64,000 nucleotides of DNA from Eucalyptus grandis. Taxonomy: Eukaryota; Streptophyta; Magnoliopsida; Myrtales; Myrtaceae. The stretch covers positions 41,027,529 to 41,091,528 of the forward strand of contig NC_052616.1 in assembly GCF_016545825.1 (NCBI RefSeq), read 5' to 3'. Every line of letters begins with the position of its first letter. The stretch's first letter is position 1. The notes beneath the pieces were generated by a model that did not search any database, was not told the DNA's origin, and saw nothing but the letters and a program-made list of their open reading frames with translations. Positions 21,818-32,847 of this stretch are shown here, piece by piece. Made by a program: the position numbers and the translations under genes.

Positions 21818-24800
21818 TCAATTTTCATCAATCAAATTGGTCGGCTCACTCAAAACGTACTTCGGCAATTCGTACTTTGCACCTGCAACAATCAACATCG
21901 CATGAATTAGATGCTGGACAGGACGGTACAGATGGAAAAGATTTCTAGGTGGTGGTGGGCGAGAAGCGGGTGGGGGACTGAGTGAATAGATGAACATAGC
22001 ACCTCTTTCATCATAGCATATTGTCAAGTCAGCTCTCTGAACAATCACGCCAGCACTATCCACAATTGCTTGGGCAAGCGTTAGATCTGCTTCTGCTGCT
22101 GCATGCAGAGCATCCCATATCTCTGAAAGCAGAATTAAATTGCTTAACCAGTCTACAACAGTGATATGAAATGAGAGGTAGTGAGACAGAGAGATTTAAT
22201 AATTATAGAGATTAAGGGGAAGTCAGGTAATATACAACAGATAACATAACTACGTCATCAAGATATTGACATGCCAATTCAGGTCAGCTCCTTCACCATC
22301 TTCAGTCTCTCTAAAAGTTTCACCACTGAAAATGCACAGAAGATGAGGCTTGAATATATCTCAAAAAATATGCTCAAATTATGTGCCTACCTAGAAACCT
22401 CCCTCCCTCACTCCCTCCCCACTCCCTCTGTCAATCATGCATGTCATACTCCACAGTGGTTGCTATGAAGGTTTCTTAATTGTAGACAAGGAATATTGAT
22501 GTGCAATGCTTTAAAAATCCCACAAGTCTTATGGAACGTGCATTTCTCATCACATTACCAGACTGGCCCAAACTCATGCCGCAATACATCTGGTCAGTCA
22601 ATAACAAAACTACTACCACGTTGTCACGAATGCAAAGCATTGTGACTCAAAGCAAATTAGTGTTGGCTGCAGTGAGAGCTGAAGTAGCCTGTGCCTATTT
22701 TCAAGGATAACACGCTTGGTAGTTTTTAGGCACTTTCACCAATTGTAAAGAAATCTCCAGAAAATCATATTAACTGGGTATCACTTATTAATGTTAGTAG
22801 ACAATATTAATAGCAAGTTATTTTTTTGACTTACAAAAAAACCTTTCATTTTATGGGTGGCCTTTTGATATTTGATATGTGCCACATCTTCTAAATAGGA
22901 TCACACTTAAAGCATCAGACGTATGGGTCCAAGCAACTTGAAGTAACAAGCATACCCTCAAGACTTGTCAACCCACACAATCATTTCAACAGCAAAGAAA
23001 GTTTATTTCATGTGATGGACTGCCTCGTCCTGATATTATATTATAATATAAATTTACATATTCTAGTATTTTAGTATTTTAGGTATATTAATACAGTTTA
23101 CTTTTTAATAGAATTTTATTAAAGAATAGTGGAACGGGTAGAAAGAAATAAAAAAGAAATTAATCCAAAAAAGAGAAAAATAAAATAAAAAAGCAAATAA
23201 AAGTAAAGTAAGCAAGAACGTCATAAGAGATTATTATCAATTTCTATTTGTAAAATTTTTTATTCATTTATATTAATATACCATTTATACTAAACAATGT
23301 ACATGATATGATATGAATATATCCGATTTTATTACTGTAATCACCAAGCAAAATCCCTAGATTTCATATCTTATCCTATCCAGTCCTCTCCTAATTAAAA
23401 ACCCGGACAACCAAACGCAACCTTAGGATAATCAAAGATGATGGTAAGTAGGAGAAAGACTGCAGCTTAACAAAGGCAAAGCAAAACAGTGTCAGCCTTC
23501 AAGTTAGAGGATAGACTACTCAAGCCAGAAGTGTAAAAGTATAACCTCACTAAAAGTTTAAAAATGAATGAATAAGTAGGCCCATGAACATTATCATTCA
23601 TCATAGTTCTAGCCTCCACAAGTTTCAATATGAACACCGAATAGGTAAGCACATTTCTTCGAAAAGGGATCCCTTCTTCTAAATAATTCATGCAGTCCAC
23701 TTTTAAGTGATAAGTATTGTACAACTCACAAGGTACAAAAAGGCATCTGCTACCTTTAAAGGAATGTGCTTTATCCAATTGCTGTTCATATTTCAAGTCA
23801 TTTTAATACTTGATGAATGAGCAGTAAAACATAGGAAACTTTACATTCAACAACATTTTTTCCATAAAAATAAATAGAAGAGAATTTGCAGCTAGCAAGC
23901 TTCCCATACAGCAACCAAGGTAACTTATTGCATTGCTGAGTTAAAGAAAACAACATCACCAATACCAACACCCAGTGTCAAAGTATAGTGACCACTTTCT
24001 AAGGAATAGATGCATGTATAGAGGTCATGGTTACTCAAATTTCATCCCTCCCTCTATAGCAATAAAGGCAACTGCAATCCTTGTGTATGGCAAATAAAAA
24101 TATATCTAGTCACAAGAAGACCACAAATATCCAATGAGTTCCCCCAAAATAAGAAGATAAGCCATGTCCTGCTTTCCCATGGAAAACATATTTCTCGTGC
24201 AATGTGCATTATCTATAGTTTTGTACTCAACAACAGCATGATAAATATGCTACACAGCACATTTATGCAAGAAACTTAAGAATTCAAAAGGAAATTGCTC
24301 AAACGCGTTCAAGCAAAAATAGCACTTATGACTCATGTAGGTATGATCTACTCATTGTGCAAAGCATAGTTTTCCCCTCTCCCACAGCACTGGGTGAGTG
24401 GGTGAAGGTGAAGGTGAAGGGTGGTGACCGTGCATTATGTTAACACCATCTTATCCTAACAATTTAGAAATACCTTGTCTCCCACCATAATGAGGTGCAG
24501 TGTCCCAAAACTCCTCACGCATCTTCATCAGTTGTGTCCTTGTAATTGCTTCAGGATGCTTCCAAGGTTTTGGCTTCCTAATTTTCTTAGAAGAGTCTGT
24601 CAGCAACCATACAAGCAATAAGTTATTATGCGATTAAATTGTTCAGCTTCCCTTTTAAATGATGCAACAAGTGCACTAAATGTGTTAGCAGTAGGCAGAG
24701 CAATATCTAAAACGCAATGCTAAACAGTGTTTCTGATACCAATTATTGGAAAAATAATTTCAAGGACTTTACTTGTCGGACAGATAATTTCAAGGACTTC

Positions 24801-25725
24801 ACATAGTGTTAATGCCTATAAATTTCTTAGACATCAATTTCCCCATCCAATGCAAGACTGTCATGAGAAGAGAATTATCTGAAGCACTTAGGCAACCAAT
24901 TTCAACAATCTATATAAACAAAGAATGTCAGAGAGTAAAGATTGATCGATGTAAACTTCCAACATTGCTCAAGTGAAGAAGAATAGCTGCCCACTGCCAT
25001 TAATTGAAGCAAGGAGAATATCAAGGGGAGCACCCACTAGTAGGCTCAAACCCTTCCAAGCTTTACATGAAAAGAATCACATGCAGCCATATGCAAACTA
25101 CACTTTCTTGATGGCTCCATTAGAAACAAATTCCGTTCTTTCTCAAATGCTCAGCAGATCAAGTTGTCATACCAACAGAGTAAAAAGTTGAACTATTCAC
25201 TGACTCCATCAAAATCACAGTTTGGTCAAAATGCATAGTTCACGTTAATTGTTCCAACGTTTCGCATACAGATTCAAATGATTTCATTAATTCTTCAACT
25301 CCCGAAAAAAAACAAACACCCTAGCCGACCAATGCATCACACATCCTGAAAGAATACAGCCTATCCGATTCACAGCAGCAAGTGTGTAATCCACAATCAC
25401 CGAATTAACGAACCACATGCCCTGAACAGGCAACGACACGGCTAGAAATCAAGAAACCGACGGCGCGGAAAAATCAGCAGGCAAACAATCGAGTCACCGA
25501 GCTCGCTAAGGCACAAGAAAAGAAACTCGATCATCGCCGATATCGGCGTTCTAGGTCACACAGTCAACGCTCCAGCAGCAGACCGAATTCAAATACGCCA
25601 GCACTCGAAGAACAAAAAGATCGACGGAACCCGAACAGGAACCGGCGACACGGAAAATCCAGAGCCGCGGAGAGCGATCGGGGCGCCGTACCGTCTCCCT
25701 TGGGCCGAGATCCGGCGCAGCCCAT
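21818..25725 (-). CDS. UBTD-type ubiquitin domain-containing protein (N-terminal ubiquitin-binding domain only)
   Basis: Exons on -: 25725-25692, 24596-24474, 22122-22003 and 21882-21818, all with GT-AG borders and matching phases, give 113 residues. The start MGCAGSRPKGD has Gly2-Cys3, as in N-myristoylated, palmitoylated plant proteins, which suggests membrane attachment. A basic linker (RKPKPWKHP, 18-26) follows. The conserved core has EEFWDTAPHYGG (39-50), EIWDALHAAAEADL (53-66) and LTICYDERGAKYELPKYVL (85-103). This is the signature of animal UBTD1/2, whose N-terminal domain contacts ubiquitin-pathway enzymes. Plant homologues are recalled as ~114 residues and lacking the ubiquitin-like half, so the length is normal. 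It probably acts as an adaptor in ubiquitination, but its plant role is not established. The upstream GGC-rich and GA/CT-rich stretch (25726-25950) is the likely 5' leader. No defect is visible. Confidence 0.92.
22123..24473. other. Large intron of the UBTD gene, AT-rich
   Basis: This 2.35 kb intron lies between exons 2 and 3. About 23030-23430 is very AT-rich and ends in ccaaacgcaacc, a wording typical of the ends of PIF/Harbinger- or hAT-like MITEs. I could not find the partner end, so no element is called. No other gene is seen. Confidence 0.5.
24597..25691. other. First intron of the UBTD gene
   Basis: This 1.1 kb intron is more GC-rich towards exon 1. Nothing else is recognised in it. 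Confidence 0.6.
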
Positions 25726-26290
25726 CGCATCGAATCGGCGGCGGCGGAGGCGGCGGCGGAGGTGGAGGCGGCGGTCGGCGGAGGCGGCGCGGCGGAGAGG
25801 AGGCGGGTGCGGTGGCGGCGATCGGGGCGGTGGAATCGACGCGGGTTTCGGAGGGGATTTTATGCCGAACAGCTGAAGTACATAAAGGGGAGGAGAAGAA
25901 GAGGAGCGAAAGTCACGAAGGCAGGGAAGAGAGAGAGAGAGAGAGTGAGGTGGGGAGGTGGGGCCCGGTCAGTGGGTTTTCTGTGTCCACGTAAGCAAGA
26001 GGTCATTTTGTCGTCTTCCTATGGTCTAATTTTCCATTTTTCTTCTTTCTATTTATTTATTTATTTATTTATTTTTCTTTTCTTACCAGAAAGAGAAAAT
26101 GGGCCGATTCGATCCAAGAAACCCAGTCGGTTCCAGACCGGTTTGGATTGGGACCGATCGGTTGGGTATGAAATCGGGAAGCTGATTTTATGTTGTACTG
26201 CGAATCGCGCAAGTTCTCAGATAAAACCGGCTTTTAGGTCCTTTTTCTTTGGTTCTTTGCTTAGAAAACAAGTGAGTTTTTAGATATGGA
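25726..26290 (-). promoter_or_regulatory. Probable 5' leader and promoter region of the UBTD gene
   Basis: A GGC/GGA-rich stretch (25735-25830), a (GA)n run at about 25927-25946 (CT on the gene strand) and an (ATTT)n run at about 26049-26074 lie directly upstream of the - strand start codon. Pyrimidine-rich leaders of this type are common in plant housekeeping genes. The open frames on + here are low-complexity shadows. Confidence 0.5.
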
Positions 26291-27033
26291 ACCATAAAGG
26301 TTAGAGAGTTCGGCAATGCATTTACTGTTATGCCATGCACTTTTCATAAAATATCTTTTGTCGTTTCGCTAGAATTTCTCACACCTTTCGGTGAAAGTTA
26401 TTCTTTGATTATAGTGACTTCGAATAGGGAATATCATTATAAGTAGGAAAATGAACAACTTCACATCAAGTAGAATTGATAGAACCATGCAAACACAAAC
26501 TATATCGGAATTTAATTGTTAATAAGATCTAAAAAATACAAACTCTACAAACTTGAACATAAACAAATTATGTTGGAATTTAATTAATGATATGTCACTT
26601 AAGATAAAGATACACGCCGAATTTAATCAATGATGTGAGTCTAAAAGATAAAAGTACGGTGCAAGAAAATAAAGATAACTTAAAGAAAGCAAATTTATTT
26701 GATTTTTGGAAGGCCCTTCTAAGTGGATGATGTGGCAATGAAAGTTATCAATAGTGGTTACAAACAACCACGTCAACGATTACATTGACTCCACTACATT
26801 GACGGTTTATTCAACTCTAATATGTTAACAATTTCTTCAAATCCGCTATCTTAATTGTTGCTTTACTCCGTTATGTTCACAATTGCATTCTAAATTGTCG
26901 ACTTCACTTTTTATTGATTCCTTCAAGCTATCTACTCATCAAGTTGTCGATAATTTTCTTCATAAATGACCAAATTATGTTCTCTCAACAAAGTCTATCA
27001 CATGTCGATAATAACCAAAAGTTGGTCATTTTT
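26291..27033. other. AT-rich intergenic DNA with a weak ~27-bp repeat
   Basis: About 26775-26905 shows four or five very degenerate units of the type (a)att.ctt.aa.tc.gctatgtt. Otherwise I recognise nothing here. Confidence 0.35.
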
Positions 27034-27239
27034 TAGTGCAAACATATACTAAAATAGTACTTATGTTACTTAAAGTTAGGCCCATTTTCCAAGTCAAACC
27101 ATGTTCAGTTCTAGGCTGGTACTAAGAGAACCAAATTAGTGCAAACATATACTAAAATAGTACTTATGTTACTTAAAGTTAGGCCCATTTTCCAAGTCAA
27201 ACCATGTTCAGTTCTAGGCTGGTACTAAGAGAACCAATT
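27034..27239. repeat. Perfect 103-bp tandem duplication
   Basis: Two head-to-tail copies of about 103 bp (27034-27136 and 27137-27239) look identical over about 100 bp by eye. Each starts tagtgcaaacatatac and ends actaagagaaccaa. The lack of any difference suggests a recent duplication or an assembly artefact. Confidence 0.9.
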
Positions 27240-27409
27240 TGGTTCTCACTTTCAGATTCTTGATCCGAAACCTTCGCGCTTGGAACTGATTACCCCTTCT
27301 ATTTATCCCCTGTATTTTCACCCTTTTTACAGATATTGCGAGCCCTCATATTTCCTTCACTCCTTCTGTTTTTTTGGGGACGATCACTTTCTGTCCTTGC
27401 TTTCTTGAA

Positions 27410-27780
27410 ATGTCAGGTAAAATGGGTGCAGGACTTCGCTAGAAACATAGGCAAAGCTCCTGTCATTGTTGCAGAAACTTACGCTCTTTCAGGTGGTTTT
27501 TACAATTGATCTTGAATCTAATGTTCAAACTCTTTTAGTTAAGACGGATTCGCTTCTGCTTACTTAAGTACTTGAATAACATACATGCCTGATGGCTCGC
27601 TTTCATCCTTTGTGTTCCTAATGAATTCAGGACCTCCGAGGATGGGAGATTCGAGCGATGCGAACCGAGACATGTTCTCCGGGATGCTACTGGATGTGCC
27701 GATGAACTCGCCGAGTCGGCGAAGATGGATGATGCTGCGAACAACATCTATATCTCAGCACCACTTTAAGTATTGTGTGC
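27410..27780 (+). pseudogene. Possible exon remnants of an unrecognised gene
   Basis: Two short stretches look coding. 27417-27490 can read as VKWVQDFARNIGKAP followed by VIVAETYALSG, and is bounded by a cag on the left and a tcag|gtgg donor-like site on the right. 27632-27770, preceded by an acceptor-like aattcag, is more GC-rich than its surroundings and stays open in more than one frame. I do not recognise the family and cannot build a full gene with a start and stop. It could be a decayed gene fragment or chance. Confidence 0.25.
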
Positions 27781-28073
27781 CTGTAGACATGACTATGGTG
27801 GGCAACTAGTTGAATCTGGTGTACTCTTGACAGCGAGTCCGCAGTGTGCAGTCTACTCGAAATATATACAGCAGACTAAGCATAGTTTTAGCCGTTTTCC
27901 CATTTTAAATTATCTTTATATAATCAAGAATTGGATAATTATACATGTTGGTAGTCCATTTGTACAACGTATATAAAACATGTAACATATTAGATCTAAA
28001 TGCGTCTATCTCGTATATAAGTCGGCGGTGGTGCATTGCTTGCCTCATAAAACATGTAGTTAAGTACAAATTT

Positions 28074-28520
28074 AACTCTCTAGTTCTAGTGATTGTGCAA
28101 TTTGATTTTCTAAGTTTCATTTTGTCCAATTGAAATCTCTAAGTTTTGAATTTGCGCAACCTGGTCCTCAAAGTTGTGTTTCATGGAATCACATCCTCCA
28201 GCCTTCTTTATTTAAGCAATCGAGTGCTTTGTTTACCTGCTGTAACTAATACTGTCAAATTAGCATCTCTTTTCTTTTCTTTTTTCTTTTTTTTACCCTA
28301 TTCTTCTCGATTGTTTTCTGCCCATTTGGAGCCAAATTGACATGACCCGTCATTTTCCATCACATAAGCATTGCCGTGTCATTAATTAATCTGCCGGCCT
28401 AGTTAGAGTGGTTGACCAAGAGGTTCGATAGCACTAAATGAATAAATTCCACTATTGAAGAAAAACAAATCAAAGTTAGAGGACCAAATCGCTCTATCGC
28501 TGAAACTTAAAAGAACTAGA
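28074..28520. mobile_element. Probable fold-back MITE
   Basis: The left arm (about 28075-28190: tctagttcta, gcaacctggtcctcaaagtt) pairs imperfectly with the right arm (about 28465-28520: caaagttagaggaccaaatcg, aaaagaactag) in inverted orientation. There is no transposase. No target duplication was identified. Confidence 0.45.
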
Positions 28521-29261
28521 TATGTTACTCAATCCTTCATTTGCTAATGATAGTTTCAAGCCAATCAAGAAAGATGTCAAGTTCCATCAAATTTGGCGGC
28601 CCTTGTATTGATTTTTATTCTTTTTTGGGTGTGAAATCATATGGACAAAAAGTGTTATCATATCACTATTACAAGTTTTCTTTCATGTCAAAATCAACTA
28701 TGTCATGTTGGCGTCTAATCTTGTTAGAATTTTGTACTTTAGTTCTACCATCTTAATCAATTGTCGTCAAAGAGGAACCTATTGTTCTTCTAGTCATTAC
28801 CCGGTGAAGTCATTTTATTTTCCATATATCTTAATTCTCCATATAGTAAGCTGTCCTTTGAAAAGATCGAATTTGACAAAATTAAATAATCGAGTGCTGA
28901 ATTTTTTACTTTCTGCTGCTTGGTTCTAGAATTGCTCGTTGATTTTTTTTTTCTTGGTCAAGTTTACTCTAAAGAGTTTCAATCGTTTACGATTTTCCCT
29001 ACTTACTTGGGTTCAAAATATTAGTACAATATCCAAGATTGAAAATTTCATGCCTCACAAAACCTTTTTGCAGGATCTCATATTTAGATTCCGTTCATTT
29101 CACAGGAAATGTGATGTTTCCAAAAATTATTTTTAATGAAGTCATTTTCTAGAAAAGTACTCATATTTTCCAATGTTCAATTGAAATTTGAAAATGAACT
29201 ATATAATATTTTTCCACCATTGGTAAGGAAAATCTTTTCCTGCGTGCACTCATTTTCAATA
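28521..29261. other. AT-rich intergenic DNA
   Basis: No gene or repeat that I can name. Confidence 0.5.
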
Positions 29262-29549
29262 TTTTTTCTATTATTTTATTTTTTAAAATCAATTTTTAAA
29301 TTTTAATGTTGTCCTTTCCTTTTTCTTTTTCTTTTCTTTCTTTCATTTTCTTCTTCTTCCTTGGCCTTGGCTAGTTACCGCCACGCAATGACCGACAATC
29401 AGCCATTGACAATGCTCGAGTTAGCTTGTGGCTAGTCACTAGCCGTTGCCATGGCCAGCAAATGGGCCAAGGTCAAGGAAAAGAAGAAAGAAAAGAAATA
29501 AAAGAAACGAGAAAAAATTTAAAAATTGATTTTGAAAGAAATAGAAAAT
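29262..29549. mobile_element. Fold-back element with GC-rich core
   Basis: Arms at about 29262-29350 and 29480-29549 are inverted repeats (aaaatcaatttttaaa against its complement, then matching C/T- and G/A-rich runs). The core (29370-29480) is rich in ccttggcc/gcc-type words. It belongs to the same family as 45010-45919 and 53565-54000. It directly abuts another element at 29550. Confidence 0.6.
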
Positions 29550-29985
29550 GGTTAATACCTTGAAAAACTTTAAACTAGTACACTTGAGACAAATTTACCT
29601 TAAATTGATTTTTTAACCGCCAAAAATTCAAATTGATACACTTTTGACAAATTTATTCCAAATTGATACACTTATGACAAATTTACCCTTTGTTAATTTT
29701 CATTAAATTTTATTATCAAAATACTGAGTTGAATAATACATAACGGTGGACTAATGTACTAGCTTAGGATTTTAATATCTATTTGTCACAGTTGTACCAT
29801 TTTTATAGTTTTTTGGGTATTTAATCTAATATTTGTCACAAATGTACCAGTTTGAGATTTTTTATAATCACTTGAGGTAAACTTATTACAAGTGTATCTA
29901 TTTGGAGCTTTTCATAATCAAAAAATTACTTTATGGTAAATTTTTCATAAGTAGACCAATTTGAGATTTTTCAAGATATTAATCC
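29550..29985. mobile_element. MITE with terminal inverted repeats (ggttaata...tattaatcc family)
   Basis: The left end ggttaataccttgaaaaa pairs with the right end ttttcaagatattaatcc. Inner repeats are of the form gacaaatttacc / ggtaaatttgtc. The same family occurs at 62294-62788 and, split by a copia element, at 39360-39528 plus 44340-44500. It is non-coding. Confidence 0.7.
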
Positions 29986-31500
29986 GAAAGAAAATAAAAC
30001 ATAAAAATAAAATGAAAAATGTGTTTGGCGAAAGAAAGTAAGTTGAAAGAAGTTATGGAAAATATTTTTCGCTTTCTAAAATATGGAAAACATTTTCCCC
30101 ACTTTTAAAAGTATTTTTTTTAATAGCGGAAAATATTTTCCTAGTTCATTTTCCATGGCAAGAATGTTAGAAAATTCGAAAAAAAGTTACCTCCAAGTTA
30201 TTTCCATGAAACGAATAGAGACGTAGAGATTTTTTTTTTTAGATGAGATTCGATGAAGTAAAACATGTTTTGAAAGTTGCATGAATTATTGCATGATCTC
30301 GAGAAATTAATGATTTGAGGAAGCACAAATCAATACCTTATAACAGGCTTTAAAGCACGGACTAAAGGTTTCACTGGGACGAGGAACTTTTCCATCGAGG
30401 TTTCGGATTCAACCGAAGAAGGAATTGCAGGCGGGGCTTTTGGGGTATTTAGGGTTTTGGGTAATTTCGACGAATTGCATGTGGAATTGAGTTAAACAAG
30501 AAGGTTCAGGACAAATAAAAAAGACCTACCATTGCTGCACAATGTTGCGCGTGACTGCCGGCCAACAAAAATTTGAGCAGCCAGTGATTCTAGGGTGATT
30601 TGAGACTTGCTCCGTTCTAAAAATTTATTTGAGATGAGATTTGTTGGAAATATGAATAGCAAATATCGATTCCATATCGATTAAGTTGCCAATTAATAAA
30701 TTTTGTTAATCTGTGATTAGCTTGGTAAAGAGGGAATGTAATCGTAGTACAATCGTGTATATTCTATTTCCTGTTTTTCTCTTGTAACATATAAAGAGCA
30801 GTGCTCATGTACATGAACATACAGAAAATATACAGATTACAATTTCTCCAAGAAAACACTCTCTTTTCCTATCGTTTTCTGACAGATTCACTTTAGGGAG
30901 AGCTTTTCTTAAAACAACCTCACCTCAAGGGGCTATTAGAAATTTTCCCGTGAAATGTTTTCATGGGAAAATGATATAGAGTAACATGAGCAACTTTTGT
31001 GAGATAATTTCATGCATACAAATTCGAAATAAGACTGAACTTAACAGCAACTTTAAGTTTTTTTTTTTTTCACAAAATATGCATATAAATATCATCAACT
31101 AATAAGTCTTATATGGACTTGGATGAGATTTAGACTTGAGTTTTCGAAAGTTTCGCGAGTGAAATTGTATTAAGATTCAGAGAAAAATAAATGAATGTGA
31201 AACACACTGGTTCTTTCCTAGCCATTCTTCATCAAGATGCTTCTCTCCATGCAAGCCTTGAAACAGGAACATAAGCAATCTCCAAATATTAATGAATTAA
31301 GGATTTCGGTTTGCTCCTTCCTGGGTTCATCTGTCAGCAAGTCGATCCCCACAACGGAGACATGAGAGACCCCGAAATTTGCCCTTTCCGGAGGGTGACC
31401 TCGAACACGAAGAAAGAGTCCCGTGCGATGCGTTTCATGCTTGAATTGAACGTCGGATCCGCAAGCATTGTGTTGCCTCTATATCTAACTGAGTAACAGG
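29986..31500. other. Intergenic DNA, nothing recognised
   Basis: AT-rich, with no gene I can support. An open frame on - at 31334-31516 has mixed composition but resembles no known family and lacks a neighbouring exon. Confidence 0.45.
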
Positions 31501-31850
31501 GATAGTTGGCTCCCAAAAATTCGGAACCGTGGACTAGACTAGTTAGTCCTAGGATCGGGAACTGGGTTCCGATTCAATCTGAAAAAAACCAATCACTTTT
31601 TTTTCCCATTGCTTGGAATTTGACCAATATAGTGTTTAGTTTACATTTTACTTTTCTTTTTAAATATATAATACAATAAAAAGTATTTTTAGGGTGCCAT
31701 CCAGTCCAAACCGTCTGGACACCAGCTCCACTTTTAGGAATTGGAAACCAGACCGACATTCCCAGAAACCAGACCAAACTAGCTGGTCCAGTCCGGTCTA
31801 GGCGTGTTCGATTTGGGTGATCCGTTTTGCACAACCTTACTAAGTAAGAC
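31501..31850. repeat. Degenerate inverted-repeat segment
   Basis: Segments rich in gaaccagac/ggtctgg-type words (about 31515-31575 and 31690-31815) are partly complementary to each other and similar in wording to 26100-26170. It is probably a worn fold-back element, with unclear borders. Confidence 0.3.
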
Positions 31851-32847
31851 AGTATTTTTTAGATGCGTGACTTTTGACCGTGAGTGATGGAGGACTTTCA
31901 TTGCAAAGAATCAACAAGGAAAGCCCAAATGGGAGGGGCACATGGGCTAAGACGACAATGAGAGAGAAGGAGTATCCAAACAAAGGCGGAGAGCTCGAGA
32001 AGGATGGGAGATAGATTTGCCGGTGGCACGGGCAATCCATAGCGTCGGTTGCAGAAGCTTCGTCGTCAGCATAACTCTGTTGTGCATGAGGAGAGCAGAA
32101 GACGAGAGGGGAGAAACGGGGTTTGGTTCTTGAGAGTAATTATTTATCGGTTTGGTTTGGTTAACCGAACCGATAAAAACTGAATCGGTTAAAAAGTTTC
32201 GATTTTTAATGACAACTGAACCAGAATAAGAATTGAACTGAAAAAATTGAACTCCTTAGAGGGAGGTGAGGGGTTCAAATCCCCACATTCTCGGAGGATG
32301 GAGTGGGGACGCATAATTTCGGGAGTGGGTTTCAACTCTCATACGCAGAAGAAAGAAACAAAAATGAGAAAGTGAGTGTAGAGTAGGAATAGAAAGAGGA
32401 TCGACAAAAAAAAAAATTTAATTCGATTCAGTTTGGTTCAGTTTTTTATTCGGTTTTTGACACAGTTTAATCAAGGTACTTTATAGCCGTCTATTTACAA
32501 ATCAACCGACCGGCTCTGCGGTGCTTAGACATCAAACGGCCCGCAAGATGGCCGTCGGCGGCGAGGGTGCAGAGATCGACCCCACGGGCCGATCCACAGG
32601 CGAACATCGCTCCCCCCTCGCCATCGGCCCATCGCCACGACGGAACCGCGGGTGGGCCCCAAAAGCCCTTCCCATCCGCCACGTCATCTCCCTCCTCCCC
32701 CTCTCTCTCCCTCGATTTCCGTCTCCTCACCTTCGCTTCCACGCCACAAGCAGCAACCACGCCAAAACCTGTCGAAGAGCTTCTCGCCTCTGCAATCTCT
32801 CTCTCTCTCTCTCGCTCAGGCAGAGTTCCTCGTCGGCGCCGGCAGCC
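31851..32847 (+). promoter_or_regulatory. Upstream region and 5' leader of ERD2
   Basis: AT-rich DNA changes at about 32500 to GC/CT-rich sequence with a (CT)n run at about 32796-32814, just before the start codon at 32848. A gaggggttcaaatcccc near 32269 resembles a pol III B box and may be a SINE remnant, but no A box or tail was found. No gene lies upstream in this interval. Confidence 0.5.

Noticed and set aside
25762..26283. 173-codon Gly/Arg-rich frame on +
   Set aside because: Translation of the GGC- and GA-rich leader of the UBTD gene on the other strand.
31334..31516. 60-codon frame on - with mixed composition
   Set aside because: No recognisable family, no splice partners and no codon signal beyond chance that I can see by eye.
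32262..32360. Possible SINE or tRNA gene because of ggttcaaatcc
   Set aside because: Only a B-box-like word. No A box, cloverleaf, tail or target duplication was found.
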